A DNA stretch of 64,000 bases, from contig CM070900.1 of NCBI GenBank assembly GCA_036417435.1, positions 123,148,315-123,212,314 of the forward strand, read 5' to 3'. Positions within the stretch are counted from its first letter, which is position 1, and each line of letters starts with the position of its first letter. This DNA comes from Inia geoffrensis. Lineage: Eukaryota > Chordata > Mammalia > Artiodactyla > Iniidae. The notes beneath the pieces were generated by a model. The model was not told the DNA's origin, made no database searches, and saw only the letters and a program-made list of their open reading frames with translations. The position numbers were made by a program, and so were the translations under genes. Of the stretch, positions 25,550-36,835 are shown one piece after another.

Positions 25550-25690
25550 GGGGTGGGAAAGGACTTTAGAGGTCATTTAGCTCAACCCGAATGCAGGAAT
25601 CCCTTTCCTTTCGGTCCTCCTTAAATAGCAACAGTGCTGGGGATCTCACCACTTCCTAGAGCAACCCATTTCACTGTAGAATAAGTGGAA
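25550..25690. repeat. Ancient CR1/L3-like relic
   Basis: ggaaaggactttagaggtca then tttagctcaaccc recalls a very old mammalian repeat. The family is uncertain. Confidence 0.35.
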
Positions 25691-25719
25691 TTATTAAAAA
25701 TCCTTTTCATATCTTAATA

Positions 25720-25865
25720 AGGGGGGAAAATGAGTACTTTCAAGTGCCAAGTACTTTCTCTACAACAACCCCAAGGAGCAGATATCTTGTCCCATGTCAA
25801 AGATGAGGGACCTCAAAAACAGAGAGGTTAACTGACAGCCAAAGGTCACACAGCTAAAGAGAAAT
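25720..25865 (+). repeat. MIR SINE
   Basis: Landmarks caagtgccaagtactttctc, aagatgagggacctcaaaaa and ccaaaggtcacacagct. Confidence 0.7.
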
Positions 25866-26399
25866 CACATGTATTGAGTTTCAGTAGTAGTTTCTTATTT
25901 AAATGAAGATCCCGTTTTTACTTATCAGGTTTAATAACAAACAACATTACAGTATGTTTGGATGGAGTTGCCAGACATTTCTAGCTGCCTCTGGTTCTTT
26001 ATGCTTTCTCAGGGATACTGGATCGTCTCTCTCAATCCGGGTTTCCAGAGAGGGCTCGAGAGAGGATAACTGCGAGGCCAAACAGCCAACCAGCACACAG
26101 GCCTCATTCTGGGCAGCTCTGAGGGGCAGAGGAACCAGAGGGTGTGCCCTCGGGGCTTCCTCCGCCTTCCAGGAACACCAGTGACCACAAACTTCCAGAG
26201 ATCATCAGGCAGTGTGGGTCACGGTCACCGTGAATGACACTGATGTGCTCTGGTGGGGAGGGGTCACAGTGGGCAGTGATGGAGGGAGAGGCAAGACAGG
26301 ATGATAAGATGGTGAGGATAGGTATCTTTTTACTTATTTGTCTGATAAATATTTAAGTGCCTACTATGTGGCAGCTTTTACAGAGCTCACAGCCTGAGG

Positions 26400-26640
26400 G
26401 GAAAATTCTCGTGTAGCATTTACTTTATGCTGGGCACATGGTTCTGTTAGCTTTATGGTTATTACCTCATTAAATCCTCCCAACAGACCCATGAGGTTGA
26501 AACTCTTATTAGCCCCATTTTACAGATGAGGAAATGGAGGTAAAGAAAGGTAAAATAACTTGTCCAAAAGCACACAGTTTGTGAGTGGCAATACTGGGAT
26601 TCAAGACCAGTGGTCTCTTTTCCTAGTCCATGCTCTTAAC
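26400..26640 (+). repeat. MIR SINE
   Basis: Almost complete: tttatgctgggcacatggtt, ccccattttacagatgagga, agcacacagtttgtgagtgg and gggattcaagacc. Confidence 0.88.
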
Positions 26641-26644
26641 CAGC

Positions 26645-28180
26645 ACCCGACCTGGGCAACTACCAGGCAAAGGGTAAGTGTTCTTCGAGGGGAACCAGAG
26701 CCCCATGGGAGGCCCTGGGAGGGCCTGGAGCTGGCCCAGCTCACTCAGCTATACTGTTTGAGGGAGCTTGCCTGGTCTTAATCAGACTGAGGTATTATTT
26801 GCTTCCACCTGCCCTGGGACTAGTACCCGGACCCAAACTGCAAAAGATCAGAGCAGAAACAATGACTAGACACCGCACACCCATATGCATAAACAGATGA
26901 CTATAGAGGCCTGGTGCATCGCCTCTCTATGGCCGGCTGCCTTCCAGCCATCCTCCAGGTGGGAGAATGGCCATTGCCCTCAGTCCACACCACACTTAAT
27001 CTACTTTGGAATGCTGCAGAAAGGAAGAGAGGAAGAAAGGCTAACTGTACCCCCTGTTCTATGCCTAGGTGCAGAACTGGATGAGGACAAAGCGTCCTGG
27101 ACCACGGTCACTCATCCACATTTGGCTCTGGGGAGATTCTATGGCAGATAATTCCCCTGAAATTTAGAGTTGAATTACACTGGGACTGAATCTGCCTGGG
27201 ATGTGTAGTGGCTGCCTGTCCCCAAAGGTCCAGAGAAAACCCATGATGTGGGGACAACCTTGACTGATTCTAGATTCTAGAACACCTGCAGCTACTAGGG
27301 GCAACTCCGAATGGGGCCTGGCACTTATCAAGGGCTGAACATCTGCTCACATCTGTTACTATCACCGTGCACGCCTTTTGAGAAGTCAACTCTACAGGCT
27401 GCCCACAGCGTGTTTGAGAACATTCTCCCTTCACCTCAGCAGCAGGGAACTCGGCTTTGTTCAAGGGCAGGGGGGCTGAGGGCTCCCTCGCTCCTTCTGA
27501 CAGATGGAGGGTTACCTACTGAATACATTGAGAGCATCCCCCAGAGACTCAGGAAGCCCGCACCTCCTGGGCGTGGGGCAATCGCAGAGCCTGCGTGGAT
27601 CCACAGCAGGCTTATTCCTTGGGGTGCTTCTGCCTGAGACCCTCTGTCTTGCACCTTAATCAGGCCACTTCCTGGGCCAGGCCGTCTCCTAGTGCCTCTC
27701 TGGGTCTGCTCAGCCAAGACAGAGCCTTTTCCCTCAGCCCCCTCTCTCCTGAGGATGCAGGTGCCCCCTAGTCCAGAGTGGGGTACTCAGCCAAGCAGGG
27801 GTGCCTGGTCCTGCAGGGATGTGTATCCCTGAGAGGCCAGCCCTGGTTCTCTTCTCCAGCCCACAGCCCTGCTGTGCCTGCAGGCTGCTCCCAGGCACCC
27901 TCCCTTCCTTCAGCCCTGATGCCTTCTAAGAGCCTTTCTGCAGGACAAGTTACACTTAGCTGCTCCAAGTCAGGAATTCTTCTCTTTGGGAGACAGGTAA
28001 ATAAAGGCCCAAGCTAGAGCGCAAGGTGGGGTCTTCTTTTGGTCCTAAAAGCCTCCTGCTGAGTAGTGCTGGGAGAGTAAGGAGCAGGAGGTGAGGGGGG
28101 AGCAGCTCTGCGTGGCCCTCTCCTCTCTCCCTGGCTGTGATCAGAATCACCTGGACTGCTCTGTGAGCCGCCGCAACCAT
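26645..28180. other. GC-richer noncoding stretch
   Basis: Several short open frames appear on both strands because stop codons are rarer in GC-rich DNA. No recognised protein, and no repeat I can name. Confidence 0.4.
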
Positions 28181-28184
28181 TTTG

Positions 28185-29105
28185 GAAAGTGAACCAGGAA
28201 ACATCAATTAACATAAAAATGTGCATACCCACTGGCCCAGCATCACACTTTGGAAATCTGTTCTGCAGAAATAGAGCTGCCAGGGCTTCCCTGGTGGCGA
28301 AGTGGTTAAGAATCTGCCTGCCACTGCAGGGGACACAGGTTCGAGCCCTGGTCTGGGAAGATCCCACATGCCACAGAGCAACTAAGCCCATGTGCCACAA
28401 CTACTGAGACTGTGAGCCACAACGACTGAAGCCCGCGCCCTCAGAGCCTGTGCTCCGCAACAAGAGAAACCACCACAATGAGAAGCCCGTGCACTGCAGC
28501 AAAGAGTAGCTCCCACTCGCCTCAAATGGTGAAAGCCAGCACGCAGCAATGAAGACCCAATGCAGCCAAAAATAAAATAAATTTAATTTTTTTTAAAAAG
28601 GCTAAATTTCTAAAAAAAAAAAAAAAGAAATAGAGCTGCCAGTATACAAGGAGAGAGGCACAAGGATATTTAGTGAAGCACTATGTGTAGTGGCAAAAAA
28701 TCCCCAGAAGAAACCTGTCTATCAGAGGGAGAAGGGTTGTATTAAATGTGACACATTCAGACAATGGAATATTCCACAACTATTAAAGAATCAGTTAAAA
28801 CTGCCTCCACTTTACCTGGATGCATGTCTTGCCATAGTCTTAGGTTAAAAGGGAAAAAAACTTGCAGAGTAATGAATATGAGTGGTTCCAATTTTGTAAC
28901 AATGATATACGTATATATGTATTTGCATATATTTATAAGAACATCAAGAAAAGTACTAAAGGTGATTCTTCAAACTGCAAAAAGCATTACTTCAGAGCAA
29001 CAGACTTGGAGTAGGCAGATTATTACTTTTCTCTTAATAGAATTCTGTATTGCATCACTTGTAAAAATCAACACGGGCTGCCTTTATGATCAAAAACAAA
29101 TAAAT
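28185..29105 (+). mobile_element. Old L1M 3' relic, split by a SINE
   Basis: Pieces at 28185-28283 and 28643-29105 carry gcatacccactggcccagca, ggatatttagtgaagcacta and gacaatggaatattccacaa, the old L1M 3' order, interrupted by the CHR SINE. Confidence 0.65.
28284..28625 (+). mobile_element. CHR SINE, long variant
   Basis: Starts at the gggcttccctggtggcgaag head, has the long body and ends in an A-run. It is flanked by a perfect 17-bp target duplication agaaatagagctgccag at 28267-28283 and 28626-28642. Confidence 0.94.
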
Positions 29106-29284
29106 TAAAAGCTAAAAAAATCAACTGTGAAGTGTGCTAAAAATCCAGATTTCCAGGCTCCATCTTTTGAATGAGTGGCAAGAATGGGACCGTCACAGGT
29201 ATGTTGTATAAACTGCACATGCAATTCCCAAGCCCTGCTAGGTCTGGGAAGCCCATGAATCGCCTACCTGAGCCTCAGCAACTC

Positions 29285-29385
29285 CCTGTCTATAATGGGT
29301 TTGATGAGACCTCTCCCTGAGCTGTTGTGAGGACTAAGTGACAGGCCACAGTAGGCACTGAATAAATGTGAGTCCCTTTCCCCTA
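29285..29385 (-). repeat. MIR fragment
   Basis: gagctgttgtgaggactaag and gtaggcactgaataaatgtg are reverse-MIR landmarks. Confidence 0.6.
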
Positions 29386-29639
29386 GTGACCCTAAGCCTA
29401 TGGGACAGCTATCACTCTCTCCCCACAGCCACCCCTGGTCATCCCAGACTGGTCTGCCCCTTCTCTGAATGTTGATTTTTAGTTTACATTTTTAGCATTT
29501 AAAGTGTTTCATCTAATTGTTCTATTTTGTAATCTGAGGACAAGACTTGATTCCAGAGGGAGCCCATCATGTACTTTCCGATCCACTGCTCATCCTCTGA
29601 AAACCAGCATCAGGGTTCACAAAATGGATTTACTCAGTT

Positions 29640-29740
29640 GGGCTCCCAAGTTCCTCCAGACTCTGACCCTTTACCCGGCCCTTTCCTTCCACCTGGAATG
29701 TCCTTTCCATCCCTGCATGCCCAGTCAAACCTTACTGTCT
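29640..29740 (+). repeat. L2 fragment
   Basis: ccttccacctggaatgtcct and ccagtcaaacctta match the L2 3' region. Confidence 0.55.
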
Positions 29741-29754
29741 TTTTTTTCTTTTTA

Positions 29755-29960
29755 ACTATCATTTACTAAACTCCTAGCATGAGCCACGCATCCTGCAAGA
29801 GGCCCTTACAAACACTGTTTTCAGTCTTTGAAACAATCCTTCCAAGTAGGCGTTATTTTGTAGATGGGGAAAACAGAGAGAGGTTAAGGGACCTGCCCCA
29901 GGTCTTGGGGTCAGCACCTTGATAAAGCTGGCATTTGAACCTAGGCTTGTCTTTGGCCCT
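29755..29960 (+). repeat. MIR SINE
   Basis: atcatttactaaactcctag, ttgtagatggggaaaacaga, gaggttaagggacctgcccc and gcatttgaacctaggcttg in MIR order. Confidence 0.8.
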
Positions 29961-30339
29961 GGATGCAGGCTCCTTGCAGACCACAGCACCTCACAGGTAG
30001 CCCTGCACAGACCAGCAATTGGAGAGAAACCGCCTTTGTGGTTTAGGACCTGGGAGTGACACAGATCCCTCCACTCAGGCTCCCAAGACCGCAGACATGC
30101 ACTTACCACAGCAGCTTCTAGACACAGGATCATCACCTCGGGGCATGTGACTCCCCCAGAGTCCCAGATGTTATAAGCCTGTTCTCTTTCCCGTCCTCAG
30201 GTTTCTGCTGAAGTGGCCCAGATCCCAGGTGCTCCTTCACCCTCTCTGCTCTGACGCCAGGTGCCCAAAGCGCCTGCCAGCCATGCTGGGGCTGCTGCGC
30301 CAGCCTGCCTTTCTCTTGAGGAGACGGGGCATGGACTTT

Positions 30340-30378
30340 TCTTCTCTCTCCTCCCCTCCTCTCTCCTCTCTCCTCCAG
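30340..30378. repeat. TCTCC-type pyrimidine simple repeat
   Basis: Interrupted ctctcctcccctcctctctc-type tract of about 38 bases. Confidence 0.75.
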
Positions 30379-31747
30379 AAGTAGGGCTTGCAGGGGTGAG
30401 GAGGGAGGTAGCCTCTAGCCCTCACCCCATAGAAGCTGTCTGCCTCAGCTTCCCTAACTTGGAATACCTCATGACTCTTGATTTGGAAAGCACTGTTTAC
30501 AGCAATAGGGCTAAAATCTGGCAGAACTGCTGGGCTCCAAGCCAGGGAGATTTCAATGTGGGGTGCAAGATCACAGCCAAAAGCAATAGCGTTGTGGTAT
30601 TCCTACACTTGCCCTCTCCACTAAAAAACAAGAACCACCACATTAAGCCCCTTTGTCATTGTGCCCAAGAGCTCTATACCTCTGTCTCTATATCTCAGGC
30701 ATACTGGTAGTCTGGGTCCTGGTTTAAGGGTTTTGTCTGGTTCTGTGACATCCTAGGATGTGGAGGCCTTAGGTTCTGTCATTGCCTCAATTCTGAGCCT
30801 CCTGCTCGTCCTGAGTATCCTGGATGGAGATGCCATAGGTACCATTCTGCTGACTCAGAGTTATTTTTGGTCCAGCTGTAAATGGCGTTCCATGTGTCTG
30901 AACTCCTTGGAGGGTAAAGGAAGACCAGGGGGAGGACCACGTGTCAGCTTTCCCTCCAGAGAGAGTCACCCCAAAACAGAAGATGTCCTTGGGGTTGGAC
31001 CAGCTCCACAGAACACTCTGAACAAATTCTTATGATGCCATTCGTGGCCAGCAGAGAATGGCTTTCCTTCCCAGTTCTAAGGGAGCAAAGAGTTCAAGTT
31101 ACTTCACCACCACCGGCTATACTGGTACCCTAAGAGGCACCCCTGGGCATTCCTGTTCCATTCAACAAGTAGAAAGTCATAAGCAGAGGGCTTTATGGTC
31201 CTTCCCTGTAAAACAGAGGTCTTTCCTGGGCCTCCTGGTGATGAAGGCATACAACCATCACCGGGTTCGCCTCTCAAGGGTAAGTTGTTTTCAAGAAAGT
31301 AGGAAGCTAGGAACCATCTAGTCCTTTGAAATGCTGTAAAGGAGTGGGACCCTCCTTCCCTGCCCAAGGAAAGGAGCCCTTGTGGCTTCCCAGGCAGGAA
31401 TGGGTGTGACCTCCAGCAGTCACCTTCAGACAGGCTCCTTGTGGGATTCCTGGCTCAGGGGCAGGAACTCCCAGAATGCTGACGCCGGGTCCCACGTGAT
31501 ACCCTCTGGGAAGACAAATGGCTCCTTCTCTAAGCTGTGGCAGAGATGGAGACCCAGTGCCTCTGAGCCAGGGGCAAAGTGTGTCTCAGAAGCAATCCTC
31601 CTCTTGCCTCTGAACACCCAGGACTCTCCATTCCTTATCTCACTCTCACCCCACATTTCCTGTACTTGCCTCATCCACCCCTTTAGGAAAACTGACCTGG
31701 CCTCTGGCCCACTGTCTAAGGCTAAGATTTGGTCATGAAGCTGGCAC

Positions 31748-31988
31748 AGCTAATTACTGATTGGCCCAGCAGCTAGACCTGATTTATACTGGTTAATGTT
31801 ATTGCTAGAGATTGATTTTTGAAATCATTAACCCATTAATATTGAGCCAAGGAACTGTTTTCCCCCCACTGGAGGTAAAGATGCTGTAGAATTGACCTAC
31901 AGGTGTTTCATCTCTGGCAAAGGACTGTTCTTTGCTTGCTTGCTTGGGTTACTGTCAGCCCTGTTCCTGTCCCTTGAGCGGGTGACAT
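31748..31988. repeat. Inverted duplication, left arm (241 bp)
   Basis: Its reverse complement aligns without gaps to the right arm (32497-32968 once the SINE and its duplicated target are removed). I count 8 mismatches in 241 (96.7% identity): seven in the outer 105 bases and one in the inner 136. Beyond both ends the similarity stops at once. Confidence 0.95.
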
Positions 31989-32496
31989 GGGTGCATGTGA
32001 CGCTCGTGCCCTTTGCTGGAACAGTGCCTTAACCCACAGAAGGGTTTGCTCTAAAGGCTGGGGTTTTGGAAAAGGTGCCTACAAAAGCAGAAGAGGAAGT
32101 GGAGTGCTCACACAGACTAATAACGCCCAGATATCCAGTAAGGGCCTGCCTGGGAGGCTCAAGAAGCCCCTTTGCCAAGTTCCGGTGGTGGTCATGTTCT
32201 TCTCGGTGAACACAGAGAGAACAGACCAAGGACACTAGCTCAGAAACAGAGGAAGCATGATTGCTGCAGATAGGAAAAGTGGCACTTCTGGAAACAGCCC
32301 ACCAGGTGAACTAGAGTAGCCTTGTCACGAGGCCATTAACTGCCACCTCTGGTGATTTCACCTGACCCTGTGTGGGTCAGAGACAGGGCAATGCTCAAGG
32401 GAAGGTCTAAAGGGCAGCGCGGAGGAGGGCCGAAGGGTTTTGCCTTGCTCTGGTGAATGTCACTCTCCACACCCAGCAGAGTATTCGAAGGCAGAG

Positions 32497-32968
32497 ATGT
32501 CACCCACTCAAGGGACAGGAACAGGGCTGACAGTAACCCAAGCAAGCAAGCAAAGAACAGTCCTTTGCCAGAGATGAAACACCTGTAGGTCAATTCTACA
32601 GCATCTTTACCTCCAGTGGGGGGAAAACAGTTCCTTGGCTCATTATTAATGGGTTAGTGATTTCAAAAATCAATCTCTAGGGGCTTCCCTGGTGGCGCAG
32701 TGGTTGGGAGTCCGCCTGCTGATGTAGGGGACACGGGTTCGTGCCCCGGTCCGGGAAGATCCCGCATGACGCGGAGCGGCTGGGCCTGTGAGCCATGGCC
32801 GCTGAGCCTGCACGTCCGGAGCCTGTGCTCCGCAACGGGAGAGGCCGCAACAGTGAGAGGGCTGCGTACCGCAAAAAAAAAATAATAATAATTTAAAAAA
32901 TCAATCTCTAGCAATAACATTAACCAATTTAAATCAGGTCTAGCTACTGGCCCAATCAATAATTAGCT
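32497..32968. repeat. Inverted duplication, right arm (241 bp plus inserted SINE)
   Basis: The arm is 472 bases long, of which 231 are a CHR SINE and its duplicated target. The remaining 241 match the left arm in inverse orientation. A spacer of 508 bp (31989-32496) lies between the arms and shows no self-similarity. Confidence 0.95.
32681..32895 (+). mobile_element. CHR SINE inserted in the right arm of the inverted repeat
   Basis: Starts gggcttccctggtggcgcag and ends in an A/taa-rich tail. A perfect 16-bp target duplication aaaaatcaatctctag lies at 32665-32680 and 32896-32911. The target sequence also occurs, in inverse, uninterrupted in the left arm. Confidence 0.95.
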
Positions 32969-33458
32969 CCTTTCCAGGGCTCCAGAATGTTCATTTTTAA
33001 GTTAGCTTACCCCAAGTCACTGATTTGCACCTCTTTTGATGCTGCTGAGGGAAACCATTCTCAAAACTAATGAACTAGTTTCTACAAATTACAAGGGAAA
33101 GGAAGTTGAAGACTAAAGTTCCCAGTTCAGTGGCATTTAGATTTTTTTTTCCATCAAGAAAACGTCCTGATTCACTATGAAAAACAGGCACCGCAAGCAG
33201 GGTGCTGACACGGTTCCAGCACCTCGAGCGCAGCTGTCCCACGGAATGGCCACCTGCGCCTGGGTGCAGTATGGCTCAGCCAAGGACAGACGCTCTGCCG
33301 GTTTCTTTAGAGAGTTACCATGAAGTCTTCACACAGGAGCAGTGCCCAGGTTCCGGCCTACAGCCCTGGGTCCACTGCTCACAAGGCCCCACCCTGGCTC
33401 TAGCAGTAACCCCACTTTGGAGGAATAAAGCCGAGTTTCACAGCCTCACTGACCTTGG

Positions 33459-33830
33459 AGCCGGGAGTCTCCCACGTCCTGCCTCTCGCGAACAGCCCGG
33501 GACTGTAAGGGGAGGGGCGGGGGCCCGGCTTTGAAAGGGCTCCCGGGCGGGGCGGGGCCGGGAGGGGCAGGGCGGGGCCCGTCTCGGCCAATCCCGTCTG
33601 AGGCCTCGGGACGCACTTGGTCCCCGAGCCTTGCCCTTGAAGGCCGGACTCCGACCCTTCCGCCGTTTTCTAGCATCTGCCCTTTCTCTGAAACGTTTCC
33701 CTCCCCTAAATCCGGTGCTGGAGGCTGCCTCTCCCCGAACTCTGCGAGGGGTTCCTGGGCCCGCAGCCCGGCTGACTGGCCGCCCAGGCCTGCCGGCCCC
33801 GGCCTCGGGGTGGAAGGACCGTCTGGAAAC
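33459..33830. promoter_or_regulatory. CpG island with GC boxes and CCAAT box; candidate CKMT2 5' end
   Basis: A dense run of CG dinucleotides in an otherwise CpG-poor window, with repeated gggcgg/ggggcggg boxes (33511-33580) and a CCAAT at about 33587. It lies between the RASGRF2 3' end and the CKMT2 coding exons. On the minus strand a possible first-exon donor (CCAAG|gtcagt) lies at 33453. It could drive CKMT2, an antisense noncoding RNA, or both; no transcript boundary is visible. Confidence 0.5.
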
Positions 33831-34489
33831 TGCTGCACCTGTTAGGGAATTTGTACCTATCTTCCTTCAAGAGCCCATCCCTGGGGCCCCGGTTAGCTGT
33901 GGAGGATGGTCCCTTCTTCCCGGGGCCCTCCCCTTTTCCCTCTCCCCTCTCCCCTCCAAGCTAAGGAAGACGTGTAAAGCTCCCTCTCTCCAGTTTTTAA
34001 TCATGCTCTGAACCAGGAACCAGGGCATCTCCTTCCAGCTCGTTGTCTGGGGCCTGGATTCAGGAACAATCACCTGTCTCTTCTAGATCAGGCCATCTGA
34101 AGTAGATTGTTAGACAATCTCACTTTATATCCACACCAGCTTAATTTACTACCCAGAAGGTCCTGCAGGCCATCGCCCTTACTTAAAAATAGCCCTCCTT
34201 GGAACATACACCACAAACCAGAAAGGTTGACTGTAAATAGCAATGACCCCCCAGGACCTTGGACTGCAGCCCTGTATTTCAGAGGGAGCTGCCCAGGCCT
34301 CTGGTGATGGTCACGTACCCAGCTTCTGTGGCCACGTGCACATCACCAGCTGATTCCTTTCCCTTCCTTCTCAGGACCCAATCCATGTACAGAGGGGATG
34401 ATGGAGCCCAGGAATAACCTCCCACCTAGAGAGGTTCTCTTTCAGAGTCTCCACCTCTTTTAAATATGACCCAAAGCAAAAAACAAATA
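33831..34489. other. Intergenic DNA next to the CpG island
   Basis: No exon, repeat or RNA gene recognised. Confidence 0.4.
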
Positions 34490-34665
34490 TTTTACCTTTG
34501 CATGGGGGTACTGACTGGGAGAGTGCATGAGAGGGCCTTCTGGGGTTGGAAAGTTTCCTGATTTGGGAGCGGTTGTATGGGGGTACACACATGTAAAAAT
34601 TCCTCAAGCTGTACACTTAAGATTCTAGCACTTTACTGTGTATTGGTCTTACCTCAGTTAATATA
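34490..34665 (+). mobile_element. L1M 3'-end relic
   Basis: Contains ccttctggggttggaaagtt, ggttgtatgggggtacacac and caagctgtacacttaagatt, an old L1 3'-end pattern. Confidence 0.6.
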
Positions 34666-34810
34666 TATGCCATCATTATAACCTAGCTTACAATGAATTG
34701 AAATTTTTACAAAGCGATACCCTTTCTGCATATGATACACTCAGATATTTTCTAGGCTCTCCTATGTTCTTTCATTAAACAATTGCAGATTGGGACCAAC
34801 CAAACTGTTC

Positions 34811-34878
34811 CTTTAAAGAGTTGAGTTCCCAGTGTGCACATGATCCTCTAAAGAGTTAAGAGTTCCCAGTGCGCACAT
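34811..34878. repeat. Imperfect 34-bp tandem duplication
   Basis: aaagagttgagttcccagtg followed by tgcacat is repeated 35 bases later as aaagagttaagagttcccag followed by tgcgcacat. Confidence 0.8.
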
Positions 34879-34958
34879 TCTGTCCTAATGGACCATGGTC
34901 CCTCTGGCTCCCCTGGCAGAACAGGCAGCAAGCTAGAGGTCTGTGGGGCTCACCAGCT

Positions 34959-34990
34959 GCTGTTTTGCTGTTTCGCTGTTTCGCTGTTTC
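34959..34990. repeat. Four-copy 8-mer tandem repeat
   Basis: gctgtttt once, then gctgtttc three times, in perfect register. Confidence 0.9.
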
Positions 34991-35439
34991 ATGGCAGTTC
35001 AGGCATCAGATGAAATAAATCCAGGGAGCCTGAAATAGCCCAGATCCCAGATCCAGAGAACGGTGAGGCTTTTGAAGAGCATGGAGATGTAGAATTTAAA
35101 GGATGGCAGTTGCCATCTTTCTTTTTTCCCAATTCCTTACTAATGGACATTTAAGCCTCCCCCCACCTCCCACACCTTACCTCAACCCCTCATCTTTTAC
35201 AGTGTAGTTTTACATAAGTTAGTAAGTAAGGTCAGAAGAGAAGCTGGGATCTTATTGAGAAAAGGGGTGTGGTATCTTCTTTCGGGGGCCTAGTCATCCT
35301 CACGCTTACGATAAATGTGGTGTGATGGGATGGCAGCCTCCACAGGTGACTCAAGAGAAATTCCAGATTTCCGAAAATCCTTCAGATGTGATCTCTGTCA
35401 TATGACACGTACTCCTTTCTTATCATTACCAACTCCCTT

Positions 35440-35700
35440 CAGAGGGTGAAGGCTCTTTCCACACCTAGTGGCCAGGGTGGCCATGTGGCTTGGTCTTGCC
35501 ATAGGGACGGGAATAGAAGTGAAGTGTTTAACCGCCCTATCACTTGCTCTAAAGGAGATCTCCTATCGTGGGCTTATTCTCTTTTCTGTTCCCGAATCCA
35601 GCTGGAGCCTGGATTTAGCAGGACCCAGATTTGACCAGTAGGCAAGGGCAATGCCGTAAGGAATGACCAAGTAACAAGAGGAAAGGAACCTGGGTTCCTG
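35440..35700. repeat. Old interspersed repeat relic, family not assigned
   Basis: ggccatgtggcttggtcttg and ggaacctgggttcctgaatc belong to a pattern I associate with a common old mammalian repeat, but I cannot name it with certainty. Confidence 0.35.
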
Positions 35701-36544
35701 AATCCCCACCAGGCTGATTGCTCATTTCAGAAATGGAACAGGAAACCAATGGGACAGGAGGGACCTACATTCTTCCTTTCCTCAGTTCTCTCTTGTGCTC
35801 AACAGCTGTGTCACGTTTCCTTCAGCTCTAAATGTTAGGACAACTTCATCTACTTGAAAAAAGTTTAAGTATTTTCATATGTATTATTCCACGTAACTAT
35901 TGCAGTAATTCTAGATGGCTCAGGGGCTCATCCAGGGTTGGAGCCAGTGACGGCTGGGCCAGGCCTCAGCACCTTTTCTCTCCACAGTCTTTTTGTCAGC
36001 TGCTATTAAGTGAACAGAGCTGTTTGGACAGTAATGAGTTCTGTGCCTGGAGGTGGTCAAACCTGGGCTGACGATGGCACAGGAAAGACGTAAGCCCTGG
36101 AAAGACAGTGGAACTAGATGACCCTTAATATTTTTTTGAGGTCCTCCAAATTCTCTAATATTTTGGTACCTGCAGCATGGCTTCCTCTAAACCTTTCCCC
36201 CCACCGAACTTCAGAAGCATAACAAAAGAATATCTGAAGGAGCCCATTGTGATGAAAGAGACAAGATAGAAAAATGCTAAAAGAATCAAATGAAGAGACT
36301 AAGGAGATTTTGGAGAATTCAAGAAAGGCAAAGTTTAATTTGCATACAGGCATAACCCACACCTCACCCGGCAAGTGTTAGGCCACAGCACAAACCCCTC
36401 TGGCGGAGTCACAAATGTCCATAGATTTGCAAAGCAACTGGACACAAACAATATAATTCTCAAAGTAACACATGGGTTTGTCCATCACACACACATACAA
36501 ATCACAAAGAAATACACTTAAATCCTCTGCAGAAGAGAGATGAG

Positions 36545-36780
36545 GATGGTAATCAAGTTACCTCACATTTGGACAGCACTTTACAGTTTACAGTCTAATC
36601 CATTTTGTCCTCATGACAGCCCTGTGAGGTAGGCAGCACAGGAATCACTATTAACTCCATTTCACAGACGAAGAAACTGAGGATCAGAGAGGTTTCAGCA
36701 CTGGCCTAAGGCTTTAGATGTAGATCTGAGCCTAGGACTCAGGGCTAGGATGCCTAGTCCAGTGCTCTTTCACAACTGCC
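36545..36780 (+). repeat. MIR SINE
   Basis: tttggacagcactttacagt, gacagccctgtgaggtaggc, acagacgaagaaactgagga and ggctaggatgcctagtccag in MIR order. Confidence 0.85.
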
Positions 36781-36829
36781 TTTCCATGGAAAACTCAACG
36801 GTGGTGTCAAAGACAGTGGTTCAACATCA

Positions 36830-36835
36830 TTTATT
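36830..36835 (-). promoter_or_regulatory. RASGRF2: Candidate distal polyadenylation signal of RASGRF2
   Basis: AATAAA on the minus strand about 4.03 kb past the stop codon. Two nearer candidates sit at 37374-37379 and 37397-37402; which is used cannot be told from sequence. Confidence 0.3.

Larger units (their letters stand above)
18685..33458 (-). other. Probable CKMT2 5' intron region
   Basis: Lies between the first coding exon and the CpG island. Repeats are listed separately. I could not identify noncoding exons in it; if transcription starts at the CpG island, this is the first intron or introns. Confidence 0.45.

Noticed and set aside
30261..30710. Plus-strand open frame of 149 codons
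   Set aside because: Overlaps a pyrimidine simple repeat and shows no protein family features.
32336..32593. Minus-strand frame encoding a hydrophobic peptide partly inside the inverted repeat
   Set aside because: No promoter, no conserved partner; the matching frame in the other arm lacks support.
33446..34011. Overlapping proline/arginine-rich open frames in the CpG island
   Set aside because: GC-rich DNA lacks stop codons; frames are open on both strands at once, so not evidence of coding.
34959..34990. Short regular repeats as a CRISPR array
   Set aside because: Direct 8-mers without spacers, in a mammalian genome; simple slippage.
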